From the NCBI GenBank assembly GCA_964385465.1, contig CAYLPJ010000016.1, positions 1-64,000 on the forward strand: 64,000 bases of DNA. The letters are read 5' to 3'. Shown piece after piece: positions 46,740 to 55,231 of the stretch. The notes under the pieces are model-generated. The model made no database searches. It was not told the DNA's origin and saw nothing but the letters and a program-made list of their open reading frames with translations. The position numbers and the translations under genes were made by a program. Within the stretch, counting starts at the first letter, position 1; the number at the start of each line of letters is the position of its first letter. The stretch comes from CAYLPJ01 sp964385465. GTDB lineage: Bacteria; Planctomycetota; Phycisphaerae; SM23-33.

Positions 46740-46974
46740 CGCGCCGGCGGGCAGCGCCCCCGGCACGCGGTGAGACCTGCTCCGCCCCGGGCACTCCCAC
46801 GGCCCGGACGGAGATGTCCGCGAACCGCTGCACGGGCTTCGGCTTGCGGTACCGTGTGTCCTTGGCGCCGCGCCAGACGCCCACGACCGAGCCGTCGCCC
46901 CGCCGGATACGGATGTTGTCGAGGTAGAAGTGCAGCGCACCCCCCTCGCGGCCCATCAGCACGACGAAGTTCGG
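46717..46974 (-). pseudogene. C-terminal remnant of a secreted hydrolase or binding domain
   Basis: The frame NFVVLMGREGGALHFYLDNI followed by RIRRGDGSVVGVW resembles the end of a sandwich-type domain, with the final strand FYLDNIRIRR and a polar tail. Upstream the frame has no coherent protein. No start site is evident for the fragment itself, and it overlaps the 3' end of the sulfatase by 23 bases. I read it as the 3' end of a lost gene on the minus strand between the sulfatase and the mannanase. Confidence 0.45.
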
Positions 46975-47059
46975 CCGCGGGCAGGCGTCCGGCCGGCATC
47001 GCCGTCCGGCCGCTCCGGCGGCGGAGGCCGGAAACTGCCTGCGGGTCGTTTCCGTGCAT

Positions 47060-48184
47060 TCACTGCCGGCCGGAGTCTCTCGCGGTGCCGGTGCTCACCT
47101 GCCCGGCGCCCTTGTATCCGGCGGCGAGCTTCTTGAAGTCGGGCAGCTCGTCGCGGGTGACCATGCACGGGTGGGCGTAGGTCTTCTTGACCCACGCCTC
47201 GGGGTTCTTCTTCCCGCCGGCCCACCAGCTCAGGCAGTACAGCCACATCGGGCCGTCCTCGGCCATGATGTCCGGGTTGGGGATGGCCCCGGCCTCGCAG
47301 AGCGCCAGCATCTTGCCCGGCGCCACCTGCCGGATGATGTCAAACGCCCGCGGGTAGGCCGTCTCCTGGTACGGGCCCCAGCCGAAGTACTTGTTGGCGT
47401 AGATGTCGATGCCCGCGATGTCCACGTACTTCGCCCCGGGGTAGTACCGCTTGCGGAGCTCGACCTGCTCGACGTCCCGGCCCTTGGGCGTCTTCAGGGC
47501 CGCGCTGTACACCCAGATCAGGTTGTGCAGCTTCCGCTCGCGGACGTAGTAGTCGAAGATCAGCCGCCACAGCGAGGCCGTGTTCTCAGGCTTCTCGCGG
47601 TCGGTCCACCAGAACCAGCCGCCGTCGATCTCGTGCAGCGGCCGGAACAGCACGGGCACGCGGGCGTCCAGCAGTTTCTCGAGATGGTCGCCGGTCCTGG
47701 ACAGGTCGCGCATGACCTGCTTGTGCTGCTCGGTGCCTTCCCGGCAGGCCTTGGCGAGGTCGAACGGCCCGCTCGGGGGGTTGCGCCCGTGCTTGCCCAC
47801 CCAGGAGGTCCCGGTCGGCTTGCCCGGGTGCTTCCAGTGGAACTGCATCGTGACGATGCCGCCGTCAGCCCACCACTGCTCGGCTCGCTCCACGTACCGC
47901 TCGACCACCCGGGTGTAGCTCTTGCCCCAGGTGGGGCTGTTCCAGCCGCTGATGTCGATCGCCTGGATCGCCGGGGTCTTGCCGCTGATCTCGCGGACCC
48001 GCTCGACGTTCCTCTCGCCGCTGACGCCGCTGAGCGTCCGCTTGCCGTACACGGACTCCAGGTAGTCCAGCACGGCACGGGCCTCGGGGATCAGGTCCGG
48101 GTTGACCGGCTCGGCGGCCGGGACCGCACCGGCCGATACGCACAACCACACGACAACTGCCGCACAAGATGCCCTGTGCTCCAT
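47060..48184 (-). CDS. secreted GH26-like beta-mannanase
   Basis: 374 residues from the ATG at 48184 (GGGAG six bases upstream; a longer frame lacks a site). A signal peptide precedes a GH26 barrel. The strand-4 acid/base is Glu185 in FRPLHEIDGGWFWW and the nucleophile Glu297 in MLALCEAGAIP; their 112-residue separation fits the family. WKHPGKPTG before the acid/base and LIWVYSA are also family-like. Members hydrolyse beta-1,4-mannan, and some act on mixed-linkage glucan. The gene is divergent from the IclR-type regulator, so the shared intergenic region with paired site C could control both. Compared with classical mannanases no binding module is attached. Confidence 0.9.
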   Translation of the reverse strand: MEHRASCAAVVVWLCVSAGAVPAAEPVNPDLIPEARAVLDYLESVYGKRTLSGVSGERNVERVREISGKTPAIQAIDISGWNSPTWGKSYTRVVERYVERAEQWWADGGIVTMQFHWKHPGKPTGTSWVGKHGRNPPSGPFDLAKACREGTEQHKQVMRDLSRTGDHLEKLLDARVPVLFRPLHEIDGGWFWWTDREKPENTASLWRLIFDYYVRERKLHNLIWVYSAALKTPKGRDVEQVELRKRYYPGAKYVDIAGIDIYANKYFGWGPYQETAYPRAFDIIRQVAPGKMLALCEAGAIPNPDIMAEDGPMWLYCLSWWAGGKKNPEAWVKKTYAHPCMVTRDELPDFKKLAAGYKGAGQVSTGTARDSGRQ

Positions 48185-48650
48185 CGCATTCTCCCGGGGG
48201 CGGGTGCCCCGTCTTCGTCCGTTCTCCGGCTGCGGGGCCATCCCGCCCGCCCCTTCGTCGGGGCAAGGGCACGCGGCCTCCACGCGGCTCGCCCGTCCTA
48301 TCCAAACCGCCCCGGTCGGGAAGGTGTTGCCCGGGCCTCGCCCCGCAAGACAAGCCGCGCCGCGGGCCGCCTTCCACGAGCGATCGGTCTCGGATCAGGA
48401 CCGCCGCGGCATCCCGCCGTCGCGTCGCGGTCCGGGGCCGCCGGTTGGCTGGAGAAGCGACCGGCTGCGGCGCCGCGGGGCCGTTCCAGCAAGCCGCACC
48501 CGGCGCAGGCGCCGTCCGAGCGGCCCGCCGGACGCAGCCCCCTGGTGAAGACTGCTGCACGGCGGGAGGCTATCACATACAATACCTGCGCTTCCATATA
48601 GGGAGGCACTCTCAACCCGAGCGGGTGCAAGGGACAGGAGGCAAAGCATC
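48185..48650. other. divergent regulatory region of mannanase and IclR-type genes
   Basis: 466 bases, GC-rich except for the last 80, which hold paired site C. No gene was found in it. Confidence 0.6.
48573..48600 (+). promoter_or_regulatory. paired AT-rich site C (candidate autoregulatory IclR-type operator)
   Basis: TCACATA at 48573 and CCATATA at 48594, again 21 bp start to start, 51-78 bases before the GTG of the regulator gene. The flank CATATAGGGA is shared with site A. Confidence 0.6.
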
Positions 48651-49415
48651 GTGAGCGCACCGGCACTGCGAAGAGGGCTGATGATCCTGGAGCGTGTGGC
48701 GGACTCGCCCGAGGGCGTGACCTTCAGTGAGGTCTCCCGGCGGATATCGATCCCCCCGGCCAGCGCGGCCCGGCTGCTGGGCGAACTGACCGCCATGGGC
48801 TACCTGACCAAGGGCGACCGGGACGGGCGGTATGTCCTGGGGCCCAAGGCATTCGAGCTCGCCCCCGCCCCGCCCCTGCCGGACAGGCTCGCCCAGGCGG
48901 GCGGCCCCGTGCTGCACGAGTTGGCCAGGACGACGCGGAGCACGGCCCTGCTGCTGCACTGGGACGGGGTCCGGATGCGCTGCGTCGCAAGGGAGGAGCA
49001 CCCGGAAGGCCTGGCGATGCAGCCGGTGGGCAAGGCCAGCACGGACCTGCTGGTTCCCCCGTGGGGATGGATCTTCTACCACGCGCTCGATCCGGGCCGC
49101 CAGGGCCGCTGCCGTGCCGAAACCGCCGTCTCCGACGCCGAGATCGACCGGATCGCCGGGCAGTTGGCTTTCTACGAACGCCACGGGTTCGCCATCAAGC
49201 GCAGCCGCGACGGATCGAGGACGCGCCGCCTGGCCGCCCCGGTCTTCCGCGAAGGCGTCGGCCTCGTCGGCGCACTGGCGATCGGCGGCACGGCGGAGAC
49301 CATCCCCGAGAAGAAAATCCGCTCCCTGGGCCGCCTGCTGGTGCGCCAGGCCGACCAGGTGACCAAGCAGTTGGCCGCGGGCGGCCGCACGTGCCCGGAG
49401 CCACCCACCGTGTAG
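48651..49415 (+). CDS. IclR-family transcriptional regulator
   Basis: 254 residues from a GTG with AGGAGG nine bases upstream. Residues about 5-65 are the winged helix (RRGLMILERVADSPEGVTFS, then SARLLGELTAMGYL-like recognition region and GRYVLGP). The C-terminal effector domain (about 75-245) contains LARTTRSTALLLHWDGVRMR and LVGALAIGGTAETIPE, typical of IclR ligand domains. Regulators of this family commonly respond to small sugar acids or aromatic acids. The gene stands alone, divergent from the GH26-like gene and convergent with the GH-A/GH43 gene, whose end is 13 bp away. Paired site C just upstream and copies at two other hydrolase loci suggest it governs a local regulon. Confidence 0.9.
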   Translation: MSAPALRRGLMILERVADSPEGVTFSEVSRRISIPPASAARLLGELTAMGYLTKGDRDGRYVLGPKAFELAPAPPLPDRLAQAGGPVLHELARTTRSTALLLHWDGVRMRCVAREEHPEGLAMQPVGKASTDLLVPPWGWIFYHALDPGRQGRCRAETAVSDAEIDRIAGQLAFYERHGFAIKRSRDGSRTRRLAAPVFREGVGLVGALAIGGTAETIPEKKIRSLGRLLVRQADQVTKQLAAGGRTCPEPPTV

Positions 49416-49428
49416 ACTGCCCCCTCGC

Positions 49429-51690
49429 TCAGCCGGAGGCGCCCGCCGGGATGCTGGCCGACCATATCTCGAAGCGGCGGGTGAAGAAGACCACCCAGTC
49501 TTCGCCCGCGCGGAGGAGCTGCGAAGGGCTCACCGCGTCGGTCAGCGGCGGGAGGAAGCCCGTCGTCCACCGCATGCCGTCGGCGGACGTCGCAAAGCGC
49601 ACGGTGCCGAGCTTCTTGTCCCAGTCGTAGGTGTGGAACGCCATGACGAACCGGCCGTCGCGGACGACGACATTCGGCGAGAGCATCGCGCCGGGCAGCT
49701 TCCTGTCGACCGCGATCTTCCCGTGCGCCTGCCAGTCGATCCCGTCCCTGGACGTGGCGTGGAAGATGCCCGGCCCCGCCATCCACAGGTGATAGAGCCC
49801 GTCGCGCCTGACCACGCTGAGCCCGGCGGGGTTGGGGGCCATGCCCTCGGCACCGGCGGGGAGGATCGGGTTTCCCCCGAACCGCTCCCAGCGGATGCCA
49901 TCCCGCGACCTGGCGCAGCCCACCCGCCGCCCGCCGCCCCACTTGTTCTCCGGGTGGAAGGTGTACCACATGCGATACGTGCCGTCGCCGTCGCGGAGCA
50001 CCGCCGGGCCGCCGACCAGCCCCTCGCCGCGAGTCCAGTGCAGCACGGGCGAGCAATGGGCGTAGGGCGTCCACGTTTGCCCGTCGGGAGACTCGGCCAG
50101 GGCGATGTCCTGCTTGCCCCAGTAGCCCTCGAACCACATCCGGTAGCGGTCGCCGACGCGCAGCACCGTCGGCTGGCGGACGCGAAGCGCCCCGGCGCCC
50201 CAACCATTGCGGACCACCGGCTCGCCCGAGACCCGCCAGGCCGGCTTGCCCGCGCCTCGGGCGGGCGCCGGCGCCGGCTGGGGAGCTTCGCCACGAGCCG
50301 CCGGGGCCGGGCGCCTGCCCCGCGCGGCCCCGGGGAGATCGTCGATCGCGACGCCACGGACGTAGATCGGGTCCGGGCCGACGCGAATGCGGCAGAGCCC
50401 GTCCTCGGCCGGGAACGTGTGCTCCCCGCCGTAGAGGTCGGTGACGCGCAGCGAATCCCCCCCGGCCGGGAAGGGCACGTCCCAGGCGCGAGTTACCGCC
50501 CAGGCCACGAGCACGGGCCCGGCCTTCGTGGCGTACTCGAAGGCCCGCACCCCGACGCCGACCGGGACCTCGCGTTTCAGCCTGGGACGAAGGCCCAGGA
50601 TCCTGGCGAACACGTGGCCCGCCAGGCCCGAGGGTTTCAGCGCGGTGTGTCCGCAGGAGATGCTCCACCCCCTGCCCTGCTTGCCCCGCCCGCGCGGCCC
50701 GCCGGCCGACCAGAGCAGCCCGAAGTTCTCGCCCGCCCGGACGTCGCTGACGTCGGTGAGGTTGTACCAGACGATCTGCTCGATCCCCTCGGCGAGCATG
50801 CGGGTGTGGCCCTTGACCAGCATCCCGGCCTGGTCGTCGAGGTGCTCGAACCAGCGGCGCCTGCCCGCCTGGCCCTCGGCGTACTTGACGCCGGACCGCC
50901 ACCCCGTCTCGGTGATCCAGACCGGCTTGTCCCCGCAGCCGTAATCCCGGTAGAGCTTCTTCCAGTCCCGGATCACGTCCTGCATGGCCTCCCCGCGGCT
51001 GTAGACGTGGAACGCCATGCCGTCGACCATCTCCCCGATGCCGAGCTTCAGCAGCGTCTCCATGTAGAGGATGTTCGTCGGGCAGGGCGAGAGGATGAAG
51101 CAGTTCGGGTCGGCCGCGCGGGCGCCCCGGATGGCGGCCTTGACGATCGGCGCCATCTGCTCGGCCGAGACGCCCGGGGAGAAGACGTCCGGCTCATTGA
51201 TGACCTCCCAGCAGTGGATGCGGTCCCTGTGGGCCGCCACCATGTTCCGTGTGCATCGGGCGACGATGTCCAGGTACGCGTCGTCGCCGGATTGGACCCA
51301 CCGGGCCGTGTCGGCGAAGTTGATCAGCCCCAGGACCTGCCCGCCGGCGTCCAGGACGGCGGCGGCGTTGTCCGAGAAGGGAAAGTCGTCGCCGTGGGTC
51401 TCGAGCCACTTCTCGGCCTTGTCGGGCTTGAACTCGGGCACGCCCATCCGCGCCCGGGAGAGCCCGAGCCGGGGCATGTGGGCGGCGCCGAACGCGCTGC
51501 CGCACACGCCCAGCGGCGAACGCTTGTCGAAACCGAGGCGGTCCAGCGTCTCCGGGCGGATCTTCGCCTCGATGATCTCCCCGGCGGCCTGGCGGTCCAC
51601 CTCGTGAACGGGCGCCTCGGCCGCGCACGCCGCCGCCAACGCCAGAGAGCACAACCACGATGTCACGATATCCCGTCGCCGGTTCTGCAT
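49429..51690 (-). CDS. secreted clan A glycoside hydrolase fused to a five-bladed propeller
   Basis: 753 residues from the ATG at 51690 (GGTGACGG upstream). After a signal peptide, residues about 60-360 form a GH39/GH5-type barrel. The acid/base is Glu166 in CWEVINEPD and the nucleophile Glu261 in VWITETGW, 95 apart as in clan A. A Pro/Ala-rich linker (about 455-480) leads to a GH43/GH130-like propeller, about 485-750, with repeats RYRMWFEGYWGKQDIALAES and VVRRDGLYHLWMAGPG. Two catalytic-type domains in one chain suggest endo-cleavage plus processing or binding of the product. The gene follows 51699-55007 by 8 bp and shares its promoter and paired site B. Confidence 0.85.
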   Translation of the reverse strand: MQNRRRDIVTSWLCSLALAAACAAEAPVHEVDRQAAGEIIEAKIRPETLDRLGFDKRSPLGVCGSAFGAAHMPRLGLSRARMGVPEFKPDKAEKWLETHGDDFPFSDNAAAVLDAGGQVLGLINFADTARWVQSGDDAYLDIVARCTRNMVAAHRDRIHCWEVINEPDVFSPGVSAEQMAPIVKAAIRGARAADPNCFILSPCPTNILYMETLLKLGIGEMVDGMAFHVYSRGEAMQDVIRDWKKLYRDYGCGDKPVWITETGWRSGVKYAEGQAGRRRWFEHLDDQAGMLVKGHTRMLAEGIEQIVWYNLTDVSDVRAGENFGLLWSAGGPRGRGKQGRGWSISCGHTALKPSGLAGHVFARILGLRPRLKREVPVGVGVRAFEYATKAGPVLVAWAVTRAWDVPFPAGGDSLRVTDLYGGEHTFPAEDGLCRIRVGPDPIYVRGVAIDDLPGAARGRRPAPAARGEAPQPAPAPARGAGKPAWRVSGEPVVRNGWGAGALRVRQPTVLRVGDRYRMWFEGYWGKQDIALAESPDGQTWTPYAHCSPVLHWTRGEGLVGGPAVLRDGDGTYRMWYTFHPENKWGGGRRVGCARSRDGIRWERFGGNPILPAGAEGMAPNPAGLSVVRRDGLYHLWMAGPGIFHATSRDGIDWQAHGKIAVDRKLPGAMLSPNVVVRDGRFVMAFHTYDWDKKLGTVRFATSADGMRWTTGFLPPLTDAVSPSQLLRAGEDWVVFFTRRFEIWSASIPAGASG

Positions 51691-51698
51691 GGTATCCG

Positions 51699-54600
51699 TC
51701 ACCTTTCCTCGCGGTGTTTCGCGCCCGCGCGCTGCCAGACGCGGACATAGTCGATCTCGCACTCGGTCGGGAATCCCTTGTCCGTGGCGTACTTCTCCGG
51801 GGGATCGCCCTTGAGCGGGCGGCGCAGGCCCATCGAGAGGGTCATCAGCAGCGGCTGGTCCCAGTAGTCGTTCTTGCGCCGTCGCACCATCTTCCCGTCG
51901 ACGTACCAGACGATCTTCTCCGGCGTCCACAAGCAACTGTAGACGTGGAAGTCCTCCCGCGGGTCGAAGGGCAGCTTCACCTGCACGTGCTCGCGGAGCG
52001 GGGCCTTGTCCGCGGGCAGCTCGGGGTGATACGCCACGTGGGTGTTGAAGTCGGTCACCGCCGGTCCGCGGCCGCCCCGCATGGTCAACTCGACGAAGTC
52101 GATCTCCGTGCGGCGGTCCTTCTCGCCGGCGTAGTCGGCCCAGAACGCCGGGCAGACGCCGGGGAAACGCGGGGCAGCCTTGATCCGGGCCTCGAAGTAC
52201 CCGTGCCGGATCCGCTTGCGCGTTCGCACGATGCCCGAGGTGTAGTAGAGCGTGTCGTACCGCTGCGCCCCGCTCTGACGGCCGTGCTTCTCATACCGCA
52301 TCCGCAGGTGCAGCTTGCCGGCCATGACAAACGCGTTCTCCGGCTCCCAGGACCAACTGCCCCAATCGGGGGGATCACGCCGCCACGTCTTCGTGTCCAG
52401 CGTATGGCCGTCGAACTCGTCGGAGAACGCCTCGTTCAGCACCCACCCGTGACCGATCGGTGCGGTCGGGCGTCGGGAACGAGCGCTCATGCCACCCGCC
52501 AGCAGCAGGCCCTTAGGCATGAGGTCGGGTCGGTTGCGGCGGCCGGCGCCGACGCCGTCGCTCATTTCCAGGAACCCGTGCGGCGCCTCGCCGTCGTGCT
52601 CGTTGATCACGGCGCCGATGTTGAGCGTCTTTCGCGGGCCGTGGGCCTCGTCGCGCCAGCCGAGCCCCTGCCATGTTATCCTGCACTCGTAGCGTGTCCG
52701 CCCGGCCTGTTCGTCGCGGACGATGGCCAGGTCGACCTCGCCGTCTTCGGGCGCCCGCCCGTCGAGTTGCACGTACTGCGGGCCGTCGCCGGTCAGCGCG
52801 ATGCACGCCCGCCGGCTGGAGTCCTTGTAGCGCGCCGGCGCCCACTGCGACGGATCGGCGGCGAAGGTCAGGCTGTCCCCCTCGCGGATGGCCCTGCCCG
52901 CCTTGTCGTTGGCGTGCACGTCGTCGCGGACGTCCGCGGCGATGTACAGCCCCTTCTCGCTCCAACCCCACCACAGCTTCGCGCCATGGTCGGCCGGGCC
53001 ATCCCAGAAACGCACCACGTCCGGCGGGAAGATGTCGTCGCGGCCGAGCTCGCGCGGGGCATGGCGCCGCCACCCCGAGAGGTCTCCGTCGACGGCCTCG
53101 CCGGCGACGCGGTAGATCGGCTCGACGCGGACGGTGGTCTCTTCGGTGAAGGTCTCGCCCCGCAGCGTCATGACCACGGGCAGCCGGGCGACCGTGCGCC
53201 CCTGCGGCGCCCGCAGGGGCAGGCGGACTTTCTTCAGCCCGTCGCCGTCGACGCGGAGCAGCTTCACCGGGCGGCGCTCGCCGCCCGGCCGGCCCCACCG
53301 GTCGGGCAACTCCAGGCCGACCCGCACGTCCAGCGGCGCGTCGGTCCGGTTGCGGACGAGCAGCAGCAGCTCGTCGGTCGCCAGGAAGCTGTGGATCGAC
53401 AGCGGGTTGATGCCCTTGACCGTCGCCTTCTCCAGCGCGGCGACGAGGCGGTCGGTCCGGTCGGCGGGCACCGCGAGATACACCGGCTGAATGCCCGCGA
53501 CGAGCCCGCCGTCCTCCCCCAGCCGGGCCGGCGAGCCGTCCAGGTGCTCCAGTGTCATCCCGTCGGGCCAGTCGGCGTGCACGCGGGCCTCGCGGCCGCT
53601 GACGGCGCGATCGAGCGCCCAGCAGACGGCCAGGCTGTCGCCGCCGGCGTCGAAGAGGTGAGCCTGCATGCCGAAGCCCATGGCGATCTGCCGCGCGTAG
53701 CGGGCCTCGCCGAGGCGGCGGACGACCTGGGCGTACGCCAGGGCGGCGGGCTTGGGCTGCAGCGTCGGGTGGCTGTGAAAGAGCCCGTACTGTGCCTGCT
53801 GGACCTGCGGCCAGCGCCCGCTGATGCCCGAGTAGTAGACGAACTTCGCCACGTCCACGCGGAAGCCCAGCACGAACATGCGCGTGACGTAGGCGGCCTG
53901 CTCGGCCTCGGTGTTGCTCCCCGCCCCGGTGGCGGTGGACCAGCCCAGCTCGCTGATCCACAGCGGCTTGCCCCCGGCGCGCTCGCGGCGCCACCGGTTC
54001 ACGTACGCCATGTTCGACGGGAAGTCGTCGGCCTCCAGCGACTCCGGCCGGGAGTACGGGTGCACGGCCAGCACGTCAAACGGGAACGCCCCGCCAATGC
54101 CCCGCAGGGAGGGAATCGTGAAGTGCTTCAGCCGCGTGTCCACGTCGCGCCCGGCCGCGCCGGGATAGATCACGACCGCATCGGGGTCGATGGCCTTGAT
54201 GACCTCGGCCGCCCGCCGCGCGAGCCTGGCGAACTCCTCCGGCGAGCCGGGCCAGCTCAGGTTCGGCTCGTTCCACAGGTCCCACCACGCGATCTGCTCG
54301 TGATAGCGCGTGACGACGCGCCGCACCCACTCGAGATAGGCCTGCTCGTCGGTCCCGCGCGGGCCGGCCGGAACCGTTACCCAGGCGGGGTTGTAGCCGA
54401 TGATCGCCAGGATCATCAGCCCGTGGCGCTCGGCCTCGGCCACGCGCTTCGCCCACTGCTCGAGGTCGTACTGCCCCCGCCGGGGCTCGCCTTTCGGCCA
54501 GGAGAAGTCCGTGCGGACGAAGTCGATGCCGATCGCCTTGGCCACCGCCCCCCTGCCCGCCGCGAGACCGAAGCCGTTGACGCCGAAGGGGCTGTCGGGG

Positions 54601-55007
54601 TCCCGAGGCCCGCCCTGGCCCGGCGCGACCCGTCCGAGCGTCGCCCTGCCCTCGCCCAGGACCTCTCCCTTCGCGCCGGTCAGGCGGCTCGCAAGCTCGT
54701 AGTACCCACGGTGCGGCAGCTCGACGCGATGCGTGATCGCTGACGGGGCATCGCCGTTCGCACCCAACGGCGTGGCGGCCCCGCCGACCCGCCGGCCGTG
54801 CATGTCCGTCAGCCGCCACGTGAAGCTTGCGCAATCCCGGCCGGGCGGCGCTGCCGGAAGCGTCCACGTCACCGCCACGGCCCCCTCATGGCCCACCTGG
54901 CCGGGCCAGGGGATCTCCGTTCGGACTTCCCCGGCGCCGGCGGCCCCCGCCAGGAGGACCACCCCAAGGGCCCACAAGGCCCGAGCATGCCTTCTCTTCT
55001 CCATCAT
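51699..55007 (-). CDS. secreted multidomain clan A hydrolase plus CBM9-like plus GH16 protein
   Basis: 1102 residues with a signal peptide. Residues about 25-130 form a sandwich. Residues about 140-480 are a GH39-like barrel with acid/base Glu247 in WDLWNEPN and candidate nucleophile Glu353 in LWISELGW. Residues about 500-620 are sandwich, about 625-800 CBM9/DOMON-like (KGLYIAADVRDDVHANDK), and about 850-1090 a GH16 beta-jellyroll. The GH16 catalytic motif is complete: Glu968-Ile-Asp970-Phe-Val-Glu973 (E-x-D-x-x-E form). GH16 enzymes with such neighbours cut agar, porphyran, carrageenan or laminarin. The chain therefore combines two independent hydrolase sites. It is the first gene of a two-gene operon, 21-47 bases downstream of paired site B. 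Confidence 0.9.
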   Translation of the reverse strand: MMEKRRHARALWALGVVLLAGAAGAGEVRTEIPWPGQVGHEGAVAVTWTLPAAPPGRDCASFTWRLTDMHGRRVGGAATPLGANGDAPSAITHRVELPHRGYYELASRLTGAKGEVLGEGRATLGRVAPGQGGPRDPDSPFGVNGFGLAAGRGAVAKAIGIDFVRTDFSWPKGEPRRGQYDLEQWAKRVAEAERHGLMILAIIGYNPAWVTVPAGPRGTDEQAYLEWVRRVVTRYHEQIAWWDLWNEPNLSWPGSPEEFARLARRAAEVIKAIDPDAVVIYPGAAGRDVDTRLKHFTIPSLRGIGGAFPFDVLAVHPYSRPESLEADDFPSNMAYVNRWRRERAGGKPLWISELGWSTATGAGSNTEAEQAAYVTRMFVLGFRVDVAKFVYYSGISGRWPQVQQAQYGLFHSHPTLQPKPAALAYAQVVRRLGEARYARQIAMGFGMQAHLFDAGGDSLAVCWALDRAVSGREARVHADWPDGMTLEHLDGSPARLGEDGGLVAGIQPVYLAVPADRTDRLVAALEKATVKGINPLSIHSFLATDELLLLVRNRTDAPLDVRVGLELPDRWGRPGGERRPVKLLRVDGDGLKKVRLPLRAPQGRTVARLPVVMTLRGETFTEETTVRVEPIYRVAGEAVDGDLSGWRRHAPRELGRDDIFPPDVVRFWDGPADHGAKLWWGWSEKGLYIAADVRDDVHANDKAGRAIREGDSLTFAADPSQWAPARYKDSSRRACIALTGDGPQYVQLDGRAPEDGEVDLAIVRDEQAGRTRYECRITWQGLGWRDEAHGPRKTLNIGAVINEHDGEAPHGFLEMSDGVGAGRRNRPDLMPKGLLLAGGMSARSRRPTAPIGHGWVLNEAFSDEFDGHTLDTKTWRRDPPDWGSWSWEPENAFVMAGKLHLRMRYEKHGRQSGAQRYDTLYYTSGIVRTRKRIRHGYFEARIKAAPRFPGVCPAFWADYAGEKDRRTEIDFVELTMRGGRGPAVTDFNTHVAYHPELPADKAPLREHVQVKLPFDPREDFHVYSCLWTPEKIVWYVDGKMVRRRKNDYWDQPLLMTLSMGLRRPLKGDPPEKYATDKGFPTECEIDYVRVWQRAGAKHREER

Positions 55008-55027
55008 GATCCACCGTCCTGTTTCAC

Positions 55028-55054
55028 ATATGATAGCACCGGAATTATATATGA
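55028..55054 (-). promoter_or_regulatory. paired AT-rich site B (candidate IclR-type operator)
   Basis: On the minus strand TCATATA starts at 55054 and TCATATG at 55033, 21 bp apart, 21-47 bases upstream of the ATG at 55007. Part of the only markedly AT-rich stretch near here. Confidence 0.6.
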
Positions 55055-55231
55055 TTCACCTGGCCGGTCAAGCATCGGCTTGCGGAGAACGGGGGCGTGG
55101 ATCGACCCGGGGGGACCTCCTCGGGATCCCCGGCGCGGCTCGGACGGCCAGGTGGCATGCGGAAGCTCGTCGGGCGCGACGGCGGATCCCCGGCCCCGGG
55201 TTCGGTCGCGGAGGCGGCGCGACGGGCGGGA

